A program made the translations under genes and the position numbers. From assembly GCA_965214975.1 (NCBI GenBank), contig OZ244055.1, forward strand, positions 62,001 to 126,000: a DNA stretch of 64,000 bases, given 5' to 3'. The notes beneath the pieces were generated by a model. It worked only from the letters and a program-made list of their open reading frames with translations. It made no database searches and was not told where the DNA came from. Shown here piece by piece: positions 53,245 to 61,516 of the stretch (its first letter is position 1; every line of letters starts with the position of its first letter). The DNA comes from JAJEBT01 sp965214975. GTDB lineage: Bacteria; Pseudomonadota; Alphaproteobacteria; MPNO01; UBA830.

Positions 53245-53326
53245 TGGGGAGTCCGTCGCGTTCGCCCCGCGGACGCCCCGAGCCGGGCCTCGCCGACCGG
53301 GAGTTTTGCAAGTTCCTCCTTATAGA

Positions 53327-53414
53327 GGTTGCCCCGCCCACGCGGGGATGGACCGGGGACGTCTTCGTGGGGCACAGGGATCTGAGGGTTGCCCCGCTCA
53401 CGCGGGGACGGATC
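53327..53414. CRISPR. Type I-E-like CRISPR remnant, two repeats and one spacer
   Basis: Two 28-nt repeats start at 53327 (GGTTGCCCCGCCCACGCGGG...) and 53387, 60 bp apart, differing at three or four positions. Each has the internal CCCCGC-xxCAC-GCGGGG hairpin of type I-E repeats. The spacer (53355-53386) is 32 nt, the type I-E size. No cas gene is visible. The IS-A right end is only 9 bp to the left, so the array was probably cut by that insertion. Confidence 0.65.
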
Positions 53415-53469
53415 CTACATGAGTATCATTGCAGACTTCCGGACCCCTTCCAGTTCGGTTTGATGCGGA

Positions 53470-55161
53470 TCACGCGGGTTCCGGGGTTTTGCCGGCCTCG
53501 TAGGCCATGCGTAGGGCAGTTCCGGTGGCGTTGAGTTCGCTCAGCCCAAGTTGGCATTTTTTGGATACCCCAGTTTCGCAACACGCTGACATGACGCCCA
53601 ATTCCAGAACGCCAATTTCAAATTGGCGGTAACTGCCCAGGTCCGGTTTCGCCGAGCGTCGGGAGGCGAGGGCTCGGGTGACGCGGGCCGGCGTCGGCGG
53701 GTTTCGGAGGCGCAGTTTCGGGACCAGCTGCAGCGGCTCGGGACACGCCAGGATTTCGAGGACGTTCCAGTCCTGCTTTCGGGCGGTGGCGATGGCGGAG
53801 CGCAGGCTGGCGAAGTCATGGGCGCCCTGCGTCGAGCGGAAGCCTCCCGAGATCTTCTGGCGCAGCTTGGCCATTCGGAGATCGCGCTCGGCCTCGTTGT
53901 TGGTGAACGGGACGCGGAGATCCTCGAGGAAACGCAGGGATCCCTCCTTGCCGTTTTGGAGCCGGCACGCGAGATTGTGGCCGATCCGGCGCTTCTTGCG
54001 GCCGCGCTTTCCGGTCCGGAGCGGCGGTTGCGCCTCGTGGAAGGCGATGGCGCGGTCGAGGGTTCGGTCCCAGGTCCGGGAGATCAGCGCCGCGAGGGAG
54101 GCGGGCACGTCGCGGTCGTTCTCGCGGGCGATGCGGGCGACCCTGCAGGCGCGCAGGAGGAGGCGCTGCATGCTGCCGGCCCAGTCTTCCTTCTCGATCT
54201 CGACGAGGGCTTGGAGTTCGCGCAGGCGATGGGCGCCGCAGGCGCCGTGGAGCACCCCCTCGATGGAGAGGTAGGTGGGCAGATCGTCATGGATGACGAC
54301 GCCTTCGAGCCTCTCGTCGAAACGGCGGCGCCCGGCGGCGACGCGCAGGACGGTGAGCGACGGGGTGCACAGCACGTGGAGCCATCGGGTCCGGGCCTCG
54401 ATGCGGATGCCGGTCTCGCCGGGATGCTTGACCGGGGCCGCGGTGCGGGCGAGCGCCGCGACCCGGTCGAGGAAGCCCCCGAAGCGGCGGGCGGTGCGCC
54501 GGCCCATGGCGGCGATGGTGGCGGTGGGGAGCTTCACCGCGAAGAGGTCGCTCATGACCGCGGCGACGCGCTTCTCGGGAATGAACTGGCCGTGCGACAG
54601 ATAGGTCACCCGCGCGGTGATGCGCGGCCCGTACTGGACCGGGGCGGTCACGCCGTCCGGGAATGCGGCTGCCGTCACGGCGCCGCAGGCGGCGCAGCGG
54701 CAGCGATGGCCGCGATGTTCGGTGACCTCGAGGGGCTGCGGCTCGGGCAGGTCGAAGATCTGCCGGCGGACGGGGGGCGCGTGACGGTCGGCGTCCGACA
54801 GCGGCGCGCCGCAGTGCGAGCAGGCGACGGGGTCGTGATCCACGACGTGGTCCGGGTTCGCGGTCTGCGCCAGGGTGGTTCCCCTGTGGCCCGGCTGGCC
54901 GCCGCTGGCCCTGGGAGACGGCTGGCGCCGGCTCCGCGTGCGTCTCGGGGTTCCGTTCCTCTTCTTCAGGCCGTCGCCGGCCGGCGGTCTGGAGCTGGTG
55001 GTGCTGTCGAGCGCGGCGCCGCGCTCGAGTTCGGCGACCCGTTCGCGCAGGCGAGCGTTCTCGCGCTCGAGCGCGGCGAGGCGTTCGCGCAAGCTTGCGA
55101 TCTCCCGGTCGCGCGCGTCATCCTCCCCGGCCGGCGCCGGGACCGGGCAGGGTTCACGCAT
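53470..55161 (-). CDS. IS66-family transposase (TnpC type), catalytic Asp replaced
   Basis: The 563-aa protein has an N-terminal coiled coil (IASLRERLAALERENARLRE), a zinc-finger region (ACSHCGAPLSDADRH ... CRCAACGAVT) and the DDE domain. Where IS66 proteins have HPDETGxRI this one has VKHPGETGIRI, so the first catalytic Asp is Gly. The second Asp (VVIHDDLPTYL) and the Glu (FTNNEAERDLRMAKL) remain. The frame has no stop inside the element: it reads through the terminal repeat at 53629-53642 and ends at 53470 in flanking DNA. Probably inactive. Confidence 0.85.
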   Translation of the reverse strand: MREPCPVPAPAGEDDARDREIASLRERLAALERENARLRERVAELERGAALDSTTSSRPPAGDGLKKRNGTPRRTRSRRQPSPRASGGQPGHRGTTLAQTANPDHVVDHDPVACSHCGAPLSDADRHAPPVRRQIFDLPEPQPLEVTEHRGHRCRCAACGAVTAAAFPDGVTAPVQYGPRITARVTYLSHGQFIPEKRVAAVMSDLFAVKLPTATIAAMGRRTARRFGGFLDRVAALARTAAPVKHPGETGIRIEARTRWLHVLCTPSLTVLRVAAGRRRFDERLEGVVIHDDLPTYLSIEGVLHGACGAHRLRELQALVEIEKEDWAGSMQRLLLRACRVARIARENDRDVPASLAALISRTWDRTLDRAIAFHEAQPPLRTGKRGRKKRRIGHNLACRLQNGKEGSLRFLEDLRVPFTNNEAERDLRMAKLRQKISGGFRSTQGAHDFASLRSAIATARKQDWNVLEILACPEPLQLVPKLRLRNPPTPARVTRALASRRSAKPDLGSYRQFEIGVLELGVMSACCETGVSKKCQLGLSELNATGTALRMAYEAGKTPEPA

Positions 55162-55955
55162 CCCCGTCGGCCTCGACGGCCATGATCGCGGCCAGCACCG
55201 CGAGGCGTTCGCCCGCCGGCAGGGCCCCGTAGCGCCGGCCCCAGTTGGCCGCCTTGCGCCTGATGCGCTGGCGGTCCGTGAAGTTCCGGCCCGCGAAGCT
55301 CGCCCAGTGCATCCGGTCGGGCGCGAAGTTGAACCACACGACCTCGGTCCGCACCTTGCCCTGGGTCGTCACCTGCATCGCGAGGCGGCGCCAGCCCGCC
55401 AGCATCCCGTCGTAGAGCGCGGACGGGTGGCCCGAGACCATCACCTGGCAGGGCAGGCCCTTGAGCAGCTCGAGGAGCGCGACGTGGTCGGCCTCCTCGT
55501 ACTCGAAGCGGTAGCGGCGCTCCGAACTCCGGGTCGCGTGCAGATAGGGCGGGTCGCTGTAGACCAGCTCCGGCCCCAGGAACGGGAACGAGGCCAGGAA
55601 GGCATGGGCGCAGCCGTGCACCAGCTCCACCGAGGGGTCGCCCCCGAAGGCCTCGAGCGCCCGCTCGTCGCGGTCGATGCCGATCGAGCGCAGGGCCGCC
55701 GGCTTGCGCTTCATCAGCGCCCCGCCTCCGAGATGGCTCTCGATGTAGACCGAGTGCGGCGGCATCAGCGCGATCAGCGCCTGGCACAAACCGCTCGTCG
55801 CCTTCGATCCGAAATACCCCACGGGCCGCTCCTCTCGCACCGGAGCGCAACCCTGAACCCGCAAGGCTATGATGTCAACAGGCGAGCGGGCGCCGCCTCC
55901 GCGGCGACGGTTGCCGACACGCCGTCACCGGGGGTGGAGCACCTGGGCAGTTACG
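53629..55955 (-). mobile_element. IS66-family element carrying a DNA adenine methylase gene
   Basis: Perfect 14-bp inverted repeats GTAACTGCCCAGGT lie at 53629-53642 and (complement) 55942-55955, beginning GTAA as IS66 ends do. Between them are only the transposase gene and a D12-type methylase gene, overlapping by 8 bp. No 8-bp target duplication is visible (AATTGGCG left, GATAAAGC right), so one flank may have been rearranged. Confidence 0.8.
55154..55822 (-). CDS. D12-class DNA N6-adenine methyltransferase, IS66 passenger
   Basis: The 222-aa product from GTG 55822 (ribosome site GAGGAG, 7-bp spacing) starts with GYFGSKATSGLCQALIALMP (AdoMet-binding FGSK motif). It has YIESHLGGGALMKRKPAA and the catalytic ELVYSDPPYLHATRS (DPPY), plus a helical recognition region (YEEADHVALLELLKGLPCQV). 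It overlaps the transposase gene by 8 bp and lies inside the IS66 repeats, so it moves with the element. It may mark the element's ends or protect it from restriction (inference). An ATG at 55864 is in frame but lacks support. Confidence 0.8.
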   Translation of the reverse strand: MGYFGSKATSGLCQALIALMPPHSVYIESHLGGGALMKRKPAALRSIGIDRDERALEAFGGDPSVELVHGCAHAFLASFPFLGPELVYSDPPYLHATRSSERRYRFEYEEADHVALLELLKGLPCQVMVSGHPSALYDGMLAGWRRLAMQVTTQGKVRTEVVWFNFAPDRMHWASFAGRNFTDRQRIRRKAANWGRRYGALPAGERLAVLAAIMAVEADGDA

Positions 55956-56287
55956 ATAAAGCCGTAGTTGCCGGAGAATTTTCCTCGCTTCTCTTGTTCA
56001 TATCTCTCCCACCCTTCGAGACTGAGGTTGACTCCTTTAAAAATAATATTTGATATGATTTTGGAATCAACGTTCTTTGGTATTCTGAAGACACCTATTG
56101 GTGCCCTGATGATACCTAGATCTTTTAGTTCGTCACAAATCCCTTCAAAAATCTCCCTGCTTGGAGCACCGATGATTTTGCCGACATCAGCATGCAAATC
56201 AATTGGTCGCCCCGTTTCTGAAACCTGATCTCCTATATAGCGAATGAGAGTCATTGCCAGAAGATTGGTATTCATCGTATTGTTCAT
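55956..56287 (-). pseudogene. Hypothetical protein cut by IS66
   Basis: From ATG 56287 the frame (MNNTMNTNLLAMTLIRYIGD, GKIIGAPSREIFEGICDELK) runs about 110 residues and then enters the IS66 end. Very AT-rich for this window. A winged-helix-like reading is possible (DELKDLGIIRAPIGVFRIP). The missing 3' part is not seen at the other IS end. Coupled (ATGA) to the gene upstream. Confidence 0.5.
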
Positions 56288-56520
56288 GATTCCTTGTCGC
56301 TTTCAGGTTCCATGGCCTGTGCATTGGTGAGTGTCGGCTTCGAGGCCGGTCGTCGCCACCACTTCTCCAAGACGTCGACATCCATATCGAGCGCCGAGGC
56401 GGACTCGTCGTTGTCGATCCTCCGAACCGCGCATTCCTCCGCCTGCTGCATCGGCATCAGTTCTGTATTGTATACCCGGTCGAGCTGCTCGCAGAATTCT
56501 TGGTCGAGGGTTCTTGCGGA
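56284..56520 (-). pseudogene. Hypothetical protein, 5' end lost at an IS21-type terminus
   Basis: The reverse frame TLDQEFCEQLDRVYNTELMP, MDVDVLEKWWRRPASKPTLT ends by overlapping the next gene. Upstream of about 56520 the frame enters the IS21-type motif GGTGACACTTGACGG, so the start is lost. Family not recognised. Confidence 0.4.
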
Positions 56521-56524
56521 TTCT

Positions 56525-56690
56525 GGCGCACTTGATGGAGATTCCGGTGACACTTGACGGCGGCTTCATGCCGCCGCGCCGTCTCTTCCGAGGCAGGTGC
56601 CGGGCTTGTTTTCCCCTCCCGTGACGTTGGAGGCTGGCCGGAGGCCAGCCCGATGCGAGCGCAGTCGAGCCTAGTTCCTCTTGTAATGCG
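56525..56690. mobile_element. IS21-type terminus relic (type B ends)
   Basis: GCGCACTTGATGGAGATTCC and GGTGACACTTGACGGCGGCT are followed by a block with GAGGCTGGCCGGAGGCCAGC, matching 13080-13200 in inverted orientation. Confidence 0.5.
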
Positions 56691-56873
56691 GTGGGAGCGC
56701 GGCGGCAAGCTTCCCAGCCGGCATTGCCGCCACGCGCTCCCCGACCGTGCCACAGGGAACGGCGCCGAAGGCGCCCCCGGCCCCGGCCGTCAGGCCGGGG
56801 CCCCCTCACCTGGGCCCTCGAGTGACGGCGGTCTGTTGCGCCTGCACTGGGACTCGCCCTTGAGTTCGATCGG
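56691..56873. other. Leader region of the first porin
   Basis: GC-rich, with several short inverted repeats (for example CCCCGGCC/GGCCGGGGCC near 56780-56800). No gene and no convincing promoter. This stretch is not shared with the second porin copy, whose upstream sequence differs. Confidence 0.35.
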
Positions 56874-56915
56874 TCCGTGTCGCGCCCCAGCGAACCTCCG
56901 GGAGGAAGAGCAACG

Positions 56916-58181
56916 ATGAAGAAGCAACTTTTGGCGACGACGGCCCTTGCGGCCGCGGGCGCGGTCGCCCTGTCCGCCGGCGCGATGGCGCAGGGGATGA
57001 AGCCGACGCTGACCGTCAACGGCCAGATCGAGTACTCCGTGGGCATCATCGGCGGCGACGGCGCCAACGACGGGCTCGTGCAAGTCGGAAAGAACGACGA
57101 CGGTAGCCCCATTACCAAGCCCAACGACCGGACCGGCATCGACGTGAAGTCGGACAACGAGATCCACTTCAACGCCGGCGCCACGCTCGACAACGGCATC
57201 AAGATCGCCGCGAGGGTCGAGCTGGAAGGGTTCAGCACCTCCTACGAACTCGGGGCCACCCACAACGACCAGATCGACGAGGCGTGGATCCGGGCCTCCG
57301 GCAGCTTCGGCCAGATCCAGATGGGCACCATGGACCCGGTGTCCCGGCGGATGACCTTCGGGTATCTCGGATCGGTGTCCACGAGCGTCGGGCACAACCT
57401 CACGATGTTCAACGCCCCGGACTGGATCCCCAACCCCGCGGGGGTGAACGTCAGCCACGGCCGCGACCTGCTGGCGGACTACGCCAGCGACGCCGAATCG
57501 ATCGCGTACTACACGCCGCGCTTCAGCGGCCTCCAGCTGGGCGCCTCCTACGCCCGCGACCAGTCGGAAGACGACAACGCCACGCGGGACGGCACCGGCA
57601 ACGCCACGTACCTTTCCACCGGGGCCACGAACAAGAGAACCCTGGAGAAGGACATCATCGGCCTGGGCGTCAACTACGTCGGCAAGTTCGGCGACGTCGG
57701 GGTCGGTGCCGCGTTCGGCTACCAGACTGCGAGCCTGTCCAACATAGCCAAAGCCGGCATACAGAAAAAGAACAAAGACGGCTCACTCAAATTCAAAGCA
57801 AACGGCACCCCTGATTGGGATCTCGCACCCGGCGACAATGATCCCACGGCGATCAATGCCGGACTCCGCATCGACGTGCAGAACATCAGGGTCGGTGTCG
57901 GTTACATGGAGAAGGAAACCAGGTACTCGGCGGACACCCACAACGGTTGGGATGCCGGAATCCGCTACAAGTTCGGCGCCAACAGCGCCGGGCTCAACTA
58001 TCTCTTCGGCGAGGACGACGCCGGCAGGGAGAGCACGGCCACCCAGGTCGCGTTCGCGCGGACGCTGGGCCCCGGCGTGACCTGGTCGCTTTCCTTCATC
58101 TGGGCCGACTGGGACAGCGGAAACGACTTGACCAGCGCCGAGGGCACTGCGATCTCCTCGGGCCTCAAGATCAAGTTCTGA
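56916..58181 (+). CDS. Outer-membrane porin, copy 1
   Basis: The 421-aa protein has a signal peptide (MKKQLLATTALAAAGAVALS, cleavage after AGAMAQ). It then has alternating beta strands of a porin_4-type 16-strand barrel (TLTVNGQIEYSVGIIGGDG, SFGQIQMGTMDPVSRRMTF on a long loop, AYYTPRFSGLQLGASYARDQ), ending in ISSGLKIKF with the C-terminal Phe needed for outer-membrane insertion. ATG 56916 follows GGAGGAAGAG. A general diffusion channel. An identical copy lies inverted at 59977. Confidence 0.92.
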   Translation: MKKQLLATTALAAAGAVALSAGAMAQGMKPTLTVNGQIEYSVGIIGGDGANDGLVQVGKNDDGSPITKPNDRTGIDVKSDNEIHFNAGATLDNGIKIAARVELEGFSTSYELGATHNDQIDEAWIRASGSFGQIQMGTMDPVSRRMTFGYLGSVSTSVGHNLTMFNAPDWIPNPAGVNVSHGRDLLADYASDAESIAYYTPRFSGLQLGASYARDQSEDDNATRDGTGNATYLSTGATNKRTLEKDIIGLGVNYVGKFGDVGVGAAFGYQTASLSNIAKAGIQKKNKDGSLKFKANGTPDWDLAPGDNDPTAINAGLRIDVQNIRVGVGYMEKETRYSADTHNGWDAGIRYKFGANSAGLNYLFGEDDAGRESTATQVAFARTLGPGVTWSLSFIWADWDSGNDLTSAEGTAISSGLKIKF

Positions 58182-58208
58182 CCGACCGGTCGTCGGACAG
58201 CCAGTCCG

Positions 58209-58246
58209 GAGCGGCGGGGGGTTCGCGCCCCTCGCCGCTCTTTTTT
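58209..58246 (+). terminator. Rho-independent terminator of porin copy 1
   Basis: GAGCGGCG (58209-58216) pairs with CGCCGCTC (58233-58240), with a further GGGG/CCCC inner stem, then six T. It starts 27 bp after the porin stop. Confidence 0.8.
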
Positions 58247-58306
58247 GGATCCCCGCTGCACCGTGCCGCGAGGGCGCGGTGCCCGGCCTCGAAAAGGGAC
58301 CAAGAA

Positions 58307-59254
58307 ATGAAGCACGGGAACCCCAGAGAAGAGTGGGAGAAGTATTCCTCCATCTTGATCAAGCAAGCGCCTTCGGAAAACGTTCTGCATCAATTTGCGA
58401 CAAAGGAAACGGAACCGATAGACAATAACTCCGCGAGGTTCAGCTGCCTGCGCCTGCGCACTCCATCCCCTGACCCTCAGGCCAACGACGTGATTCAGGA
58501 GAGCAACCGTCGAGTGCACGACACAGTTTACGAGACAGTCGCCGTTCCTGTCCGGCGGCGCACAGACGAGATCCAGGTGGTCCCCGGAACCGATGTGGAA
58601 GGAAGCGCGGCTCAACAGGGCAGAAACATCGGGGGAACACTCGACGAGCGGGCATTCGAGGCGCTGTGCACGGGAACCAATGTCCGGTACGCCGGCGGCA
58701 AGACCGTCCGGAACATGGTGGACGAGACTTCCAGAATCACGCTCGACGAGCTTCGCGCGATGGCCGAGGAGATGCGCTCCCGGGAGGGCCGTCGGTTCAA
58801 ACAGACTCATGACGACAGAGGATCGTATATCGTCCTCTGCCATACCGACCTCGAACCCGATATCCACGATCTCCAGGCAGCCACGCACAACGCCTTCGTC
58901 CCGGTATCGGAGTACGGTCGGCTGAACAGAAAAGCCTACGAAGGCGAACTTGGCTCATTCGAGGACGAGCAGATCCGGTTCGTCACCTCGTCGACATTCG
59001 CTCCGTTCTGCGGCGCCGGCGCGGTGACAGATTCGACCGCGCACCAGACGTCGCCCGGTCGCAGCCAAAAGCGCTTCAACGTGTATCCCGTGCTGATGCT
59101 GGCGCGGGACTCCTTCGGTTTCGCGGGACCGTGGGGATCCGAAGGCGACGATTCAAGGATCGTGCAGCCCGCAAGGGCGGCCCCTGCCGACGGACTCGTC
59201 CAGGACGGTTCAATCCGCGTAGAGTTCGGTTGGGCTTGCGAGATCCTGAACTAG
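58307..59254 (+). CDS. N4-gp56-like phage major capsid protein, N-terminally shortened
   Basis: The 315-aa product from ATG 58307 (AAAAGGG upstream) has a variable N-terminal third. Its second half resembles N4-gp56-family capsid proteins: LDELRAMAEEMRSREGRRFK, RGSYIVLCHTDLEPDIHDLQ, RKAYEGELGSFEDEQIRFVT, KRFNVYPVLMLARDSFGFAG and a terminal RVEFGWACEILN. The usual N-terminal ~60 residues are not evident. No other phage gene lies nearby, so it is an isolated capsid gene, perhaps left from a prophage or gene-transfer agent. Confidence 0.65.
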   Translation: MKHGNPREEWEKYSSILIKQAPSENVLHQFATKETEPIDNNSARFSCLRLRTPSPDPQANDVIQESNRRVHDTVYETVAVPVRRRTDEIQVVPGTDVEGSAAQQGRNIGGTLDERAFEALCTGTNVRYAGGKTVRNMVDETSRITLDELRAMAEEMRSREGRRFKQTHDDRGSYIVLCHTDLEPDIHDLQAATHNAFVPVSEYGRLNRKAYEGELGSFEDEQIRFVTSSTFAPFCGAGAVTDSTAHQTSPGRSQKRFNVYPVLMLARDSFGFAGPWGSEGDDSRIVQPARAAPADGLVQDGSIRVEFGWACEILN

Positions 59255-59514
59255 GGCTGGGTTCGTCGACTTGAAGTCGTCGCCTCCAAGCCCTGAGAAG
59301 AGAGACGACCCGTTCCGGAAGTTCCAGGGCAGGTTTCAGACTTCCCGACCTTGCACAGTCGGGTTGTCGCGTCGCTCGCGGCCCGGAGGCTGTTTCGCGC
59401 CCGATGCCGGTTCGAGCGTCCCCCTGTTCCGGACGAAGCGTTCACGTGCCGTCCTGCGGCGTCGCCACGGCAGGTCGGTCCCGCACCCAGTTCCGTCGGC
59501 GGTTCGGATTTCCC

Positions 59515-59860
59515 GCCATTTCGAAAGGGCTTGAAACGCGCGCGGGTACGCGCGATCGCGGGGTGCGCGGACACGGGGTCAGGCTGCACGGAACCGGCTC
59601 CCGATGTCCGGATCGAAGAGGGCCCGGTTTTCCAGCATCGTGCAGGCGACGCCGAGTGGACAGCCGGCGGCGCTTCGCAGCGCGCGCGCGTGGCCGTGGC
59701 CCCGGGCGCGCAACGCGGCGTATTTCGCCTTGCCGACGGGGTTGCGCTGCATTGCCGCCACGGCTCGTTGGTGAACGGCATCCCGGAACCGGTTGCGGGA
59801 TGCGAGGCGGCGGCTGACGACCAGCGAGCCGCTTCTTTGGGCCCCCACCTCGCCTGCGAC
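59515..59860 (-). mobile_element. IS110-type C-terminal relic with half of the 60-bp palindrome
   Basis: 59579-59848 reverse encodes the IS110 tail (SGSLVVSRRLASRNRFRDAV ... RARGHGHARALRSAAG ... LFDPDIGSRFRAA), matching 51700-51960. Adjacent at 59515-59555 is CCATTTCGAAAGGGCTTGAA followed by an ACGCGCGCGGGTACGCGCG-like run, a decayed half of the palindrome at 53185. 59255-59514 shows no gene. Confidence 0.7.
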
Positions 59861-59910
59861 GATGGCGCGCTTGTAGCCGCGCCGTGCCGCGAGAGCGCGG
59901 TGCCGGGCTC

Positions 59911-59950
59911 AAAAAGGAAGCGGCGAGGGGCGCGAACCCCCCGCCGCTCC
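59911..59950 (-). terminator. Rho-independent terminator of porin copy 2
   Basis: The same GGAGCGGCGGGGGG/CCCCTCGCCGC hairpin as after copy 1, read on the reverse strand, followed by TTCCTTTTTG. Confidence 0.75.
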
Positions 59951-59976
59951 GGACTGGCTGTCCGACGACCGGTCGG

Positions 59977-61242
59977 TCAGAACTTGATCTTGAGGCCCGA
60001 GGAGATCGCAGTGCCCTCGGCGCTGGTCAAGTCGTTTCCGCTGTCCCAGTCGGCCCAGATGAAGGAAAGCGACCAGGTCACGCCGGGGCCCAGCGTCCGC
60101 GCGAACGCGACCTGGGTGGCCGTGCTCTCCCTGCCGGCGTCGTCCTCGCCGAAGAGATAGTTGAGCCCGGCGCTGTTGGCGCCGAACTTGTAGCGGATTC
60201 CGGCATCCCAACCGTTGTGGGTGTCCGCCGAGTACCTGGTTTCCTTCTCCATGTAACCGACACCGACCCTGATGTTCTGCACGTCGATGCGGAGTCCGGC
60301 ATTGATCGCCGTGGGATCATTGTCGCCGGGTGCGAGATCCCAATCAGGGGTGCCGTTTGCTTTGAATTTGAGTGAGCCGTCTTTGTTCTTTTTCTGTATG
60401 CCGGCTTTGGCTATGTTGGACAGGCTCGCAGTCTGGTAGCCGAACGCGGCACCGACCCCGACGTCGCCGAACTTGCCGACGTAGTTGACGCCCAGGCCGA
60501 TGATGTCCTTCTCCAGGGTTCTCTTGTTCGTGGCCCCGGTGGAAAGGTACGTGGCGTTGCCGGTGCCGTCCCGCGTGGCGTTGTCGTCTTCCGACTGGTC
60601 GCGGGCGTAGGAGGCGCCCAGCTGGAGGCCGCTGAAGCGCGGCGTGTAGTACGCGATCGATTCGGCGTCGCTGGCGTAGTCCGCCAGCAGGTCGCGGCCG
60701 TGGCTGACGTTCACCCCCGCGGGGTTGGGGATCCAGTCCGGGGCGTTGAACATCGTGAGGTTGTGCCCGACGCTCGTGGACACCGATCCGAGATACCCGA
60801 AGGTCATCCGCCGGGACACCGGGTCCATGGTGCCCATCTGGATCTGGCCGAAGCTGCCGGAGGCCCGGATCCACGCCTCGTCGATCTGGTCGTTGTGGGT
60901 GGCCCCGAGTTCGTAGGAGGTGCTGAACCCTTCCAGCTCGACCCTCGCGGCGATCTTGATGCCGTTGTCGAGCGTGGCGCCGGCGTTGAAGTGGATCTCG
61001 TTGTCCGACTTCACGTCGATGCCGGTCCGGTCGTTGGGCTTGGTAATGGGGCTACCGTCGTCGTTCTTTCCGACTTGCACGAGCCCGTCGTTGGCGCCGT
61101 CGCCGCCGATGATGCCCACGGAGTACTCGATCTGGCCGTTGACGGTCAGCGTCGGCTTCATCCCCTGCGCCATCGCGCCGGCGGACAGGGCGACCGCGCC
61201 CGCGGCCGCAAGGGCCGTCGTCGCCAAAAGTTGCTTCTTCAT
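59977..61242 (-). CDS. Outer-membrane porin, copy 2 (inverted, identical protein)
   Basis: From ATG 61242 this encodes exactly the same 421-aa porin as 56916-58181, with signal peptide and C-terminal Phe. The ribosome site GGAGGAAGAACG precedes it. Its upstream region differs from copy 1 and contains the two tandem repeat units at 61290-61508, so the two copies may be expressed differently. Confidence 0.92.
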   Translation of the reverse strand: MKKQLLATTALAAAGAVALSAGAMAQGMKPTLTVNGQIEYSVGIIGGDGANDGLVQVGKNDDGSPITKPNDRTGIDVKSDNEIHFNAGATLDNGIKIAARVELEGFSTSYELGATHNDQIDEAWIRASGSFGQIQMGTMDPVSRRMTFGYLGSVSTSVGHNLTMFNAPDWIPNPAGVNVSHGRDLLADYASDAESIAYYTPRFSGLQLGASYARDQSEDDNATRDGTGNATYLSTGATNKRTLEKDIIGLGVNYVGKFGDVGVGAAFGYQTASLSNIAKAGIQKKNKDGSLKFKANGTPDWDLAPGDNDPTAINAGLRIDVQNIRVGVGYMEKETRYSADTHNGWDAGIRYKFGANSAGLNYLFGEDDAGRESTATQVAFARTLGPGVTWSLSFIWADWDSGNDLTSAEGTAISSGLKIKF

Positions 61243-61289
61243 CGTCGTTCTTCCTCCCGGAGGTTCGCTGGGGCGCGACACGGGCCGGC

Positions 61290-61508
61290 GCACCTTCGGC
61301 GCTAACACATTGACAAAAAAGACGGTTTTTCTCTTCCGAAAACGCGGCAGGGGCCGCAAACGCAACGCTTTCATCCCCCCGGTGCAACAGCCGACGACGC
61401 GCCTTCGGTGCTAACGCGTTGACAAAAGACGCGTTCTCTCTCTCCCGACAACGCGGCAGGGACCGCAAGCGCAACGCTTCCGTTCCCCCGGTGCAACAGC
61501 CGACGGGA
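61290..61508. repeat. Two tandem imperfect repeats of about 110 bp
   Basis: Units 61290-61399 and 61400-61508 share CCTTCGG(C/T)GCTAAC, a TTGACAAAA block, a pyrimidine run, AACGCGGCAGGG and the end CCGGTGCAACAGCCGACG. They lie between the inverted porin and the first integrase. TTGACA in each unit could serve as a -35 box, but no good -10 follows. They may be attachment-site or integrase arm-binding repeats. Confidence 0.65.
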
Positions 61509-61516
61509 GAAGAGAC

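Larger units (their letters stand above)
50108..53317 (+). mobile_element. IS-A element with a nested IS110-type insertion
   Basis: Terminal inverted repeats are GAGGAACTTGCAAAATTCC (50108-50126) and its complement (53299-53317). The transposase starts at ATG 50233 (MAPMRTVYQSWHHVQADLF) and breaks at about 50382. Near that break and again at 52005-52035 are the two halves of a palindrome known intact at 53185, with the IS110-type element between. The transposase then resumes at 52040. So a palindromic element entered IS-A and was itself the target of IS110. Confidence 0.75.
56874..61285. repeat. Large inverted duplication of the porin gene (about 1.37-kb arms)
   Basis: 56874-58246 and 59911-61285 are inverted copies. 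Each includes the ribosome site, the whole porin gene and the terminator. The encoded proteins are identical. Differences appear only at the edges (for example GAGCAACG against GAACGACG before the ATG). The 1.66 kb between arms carries a capsid-like gene and an IS110-type relic. Confidence 0.9.

Noticed and set aside
58307..59254. A prophage
   Set aside because: Only one capsid-like gene is present; no terminase, portal, tail or lysis genes are seen in the window.
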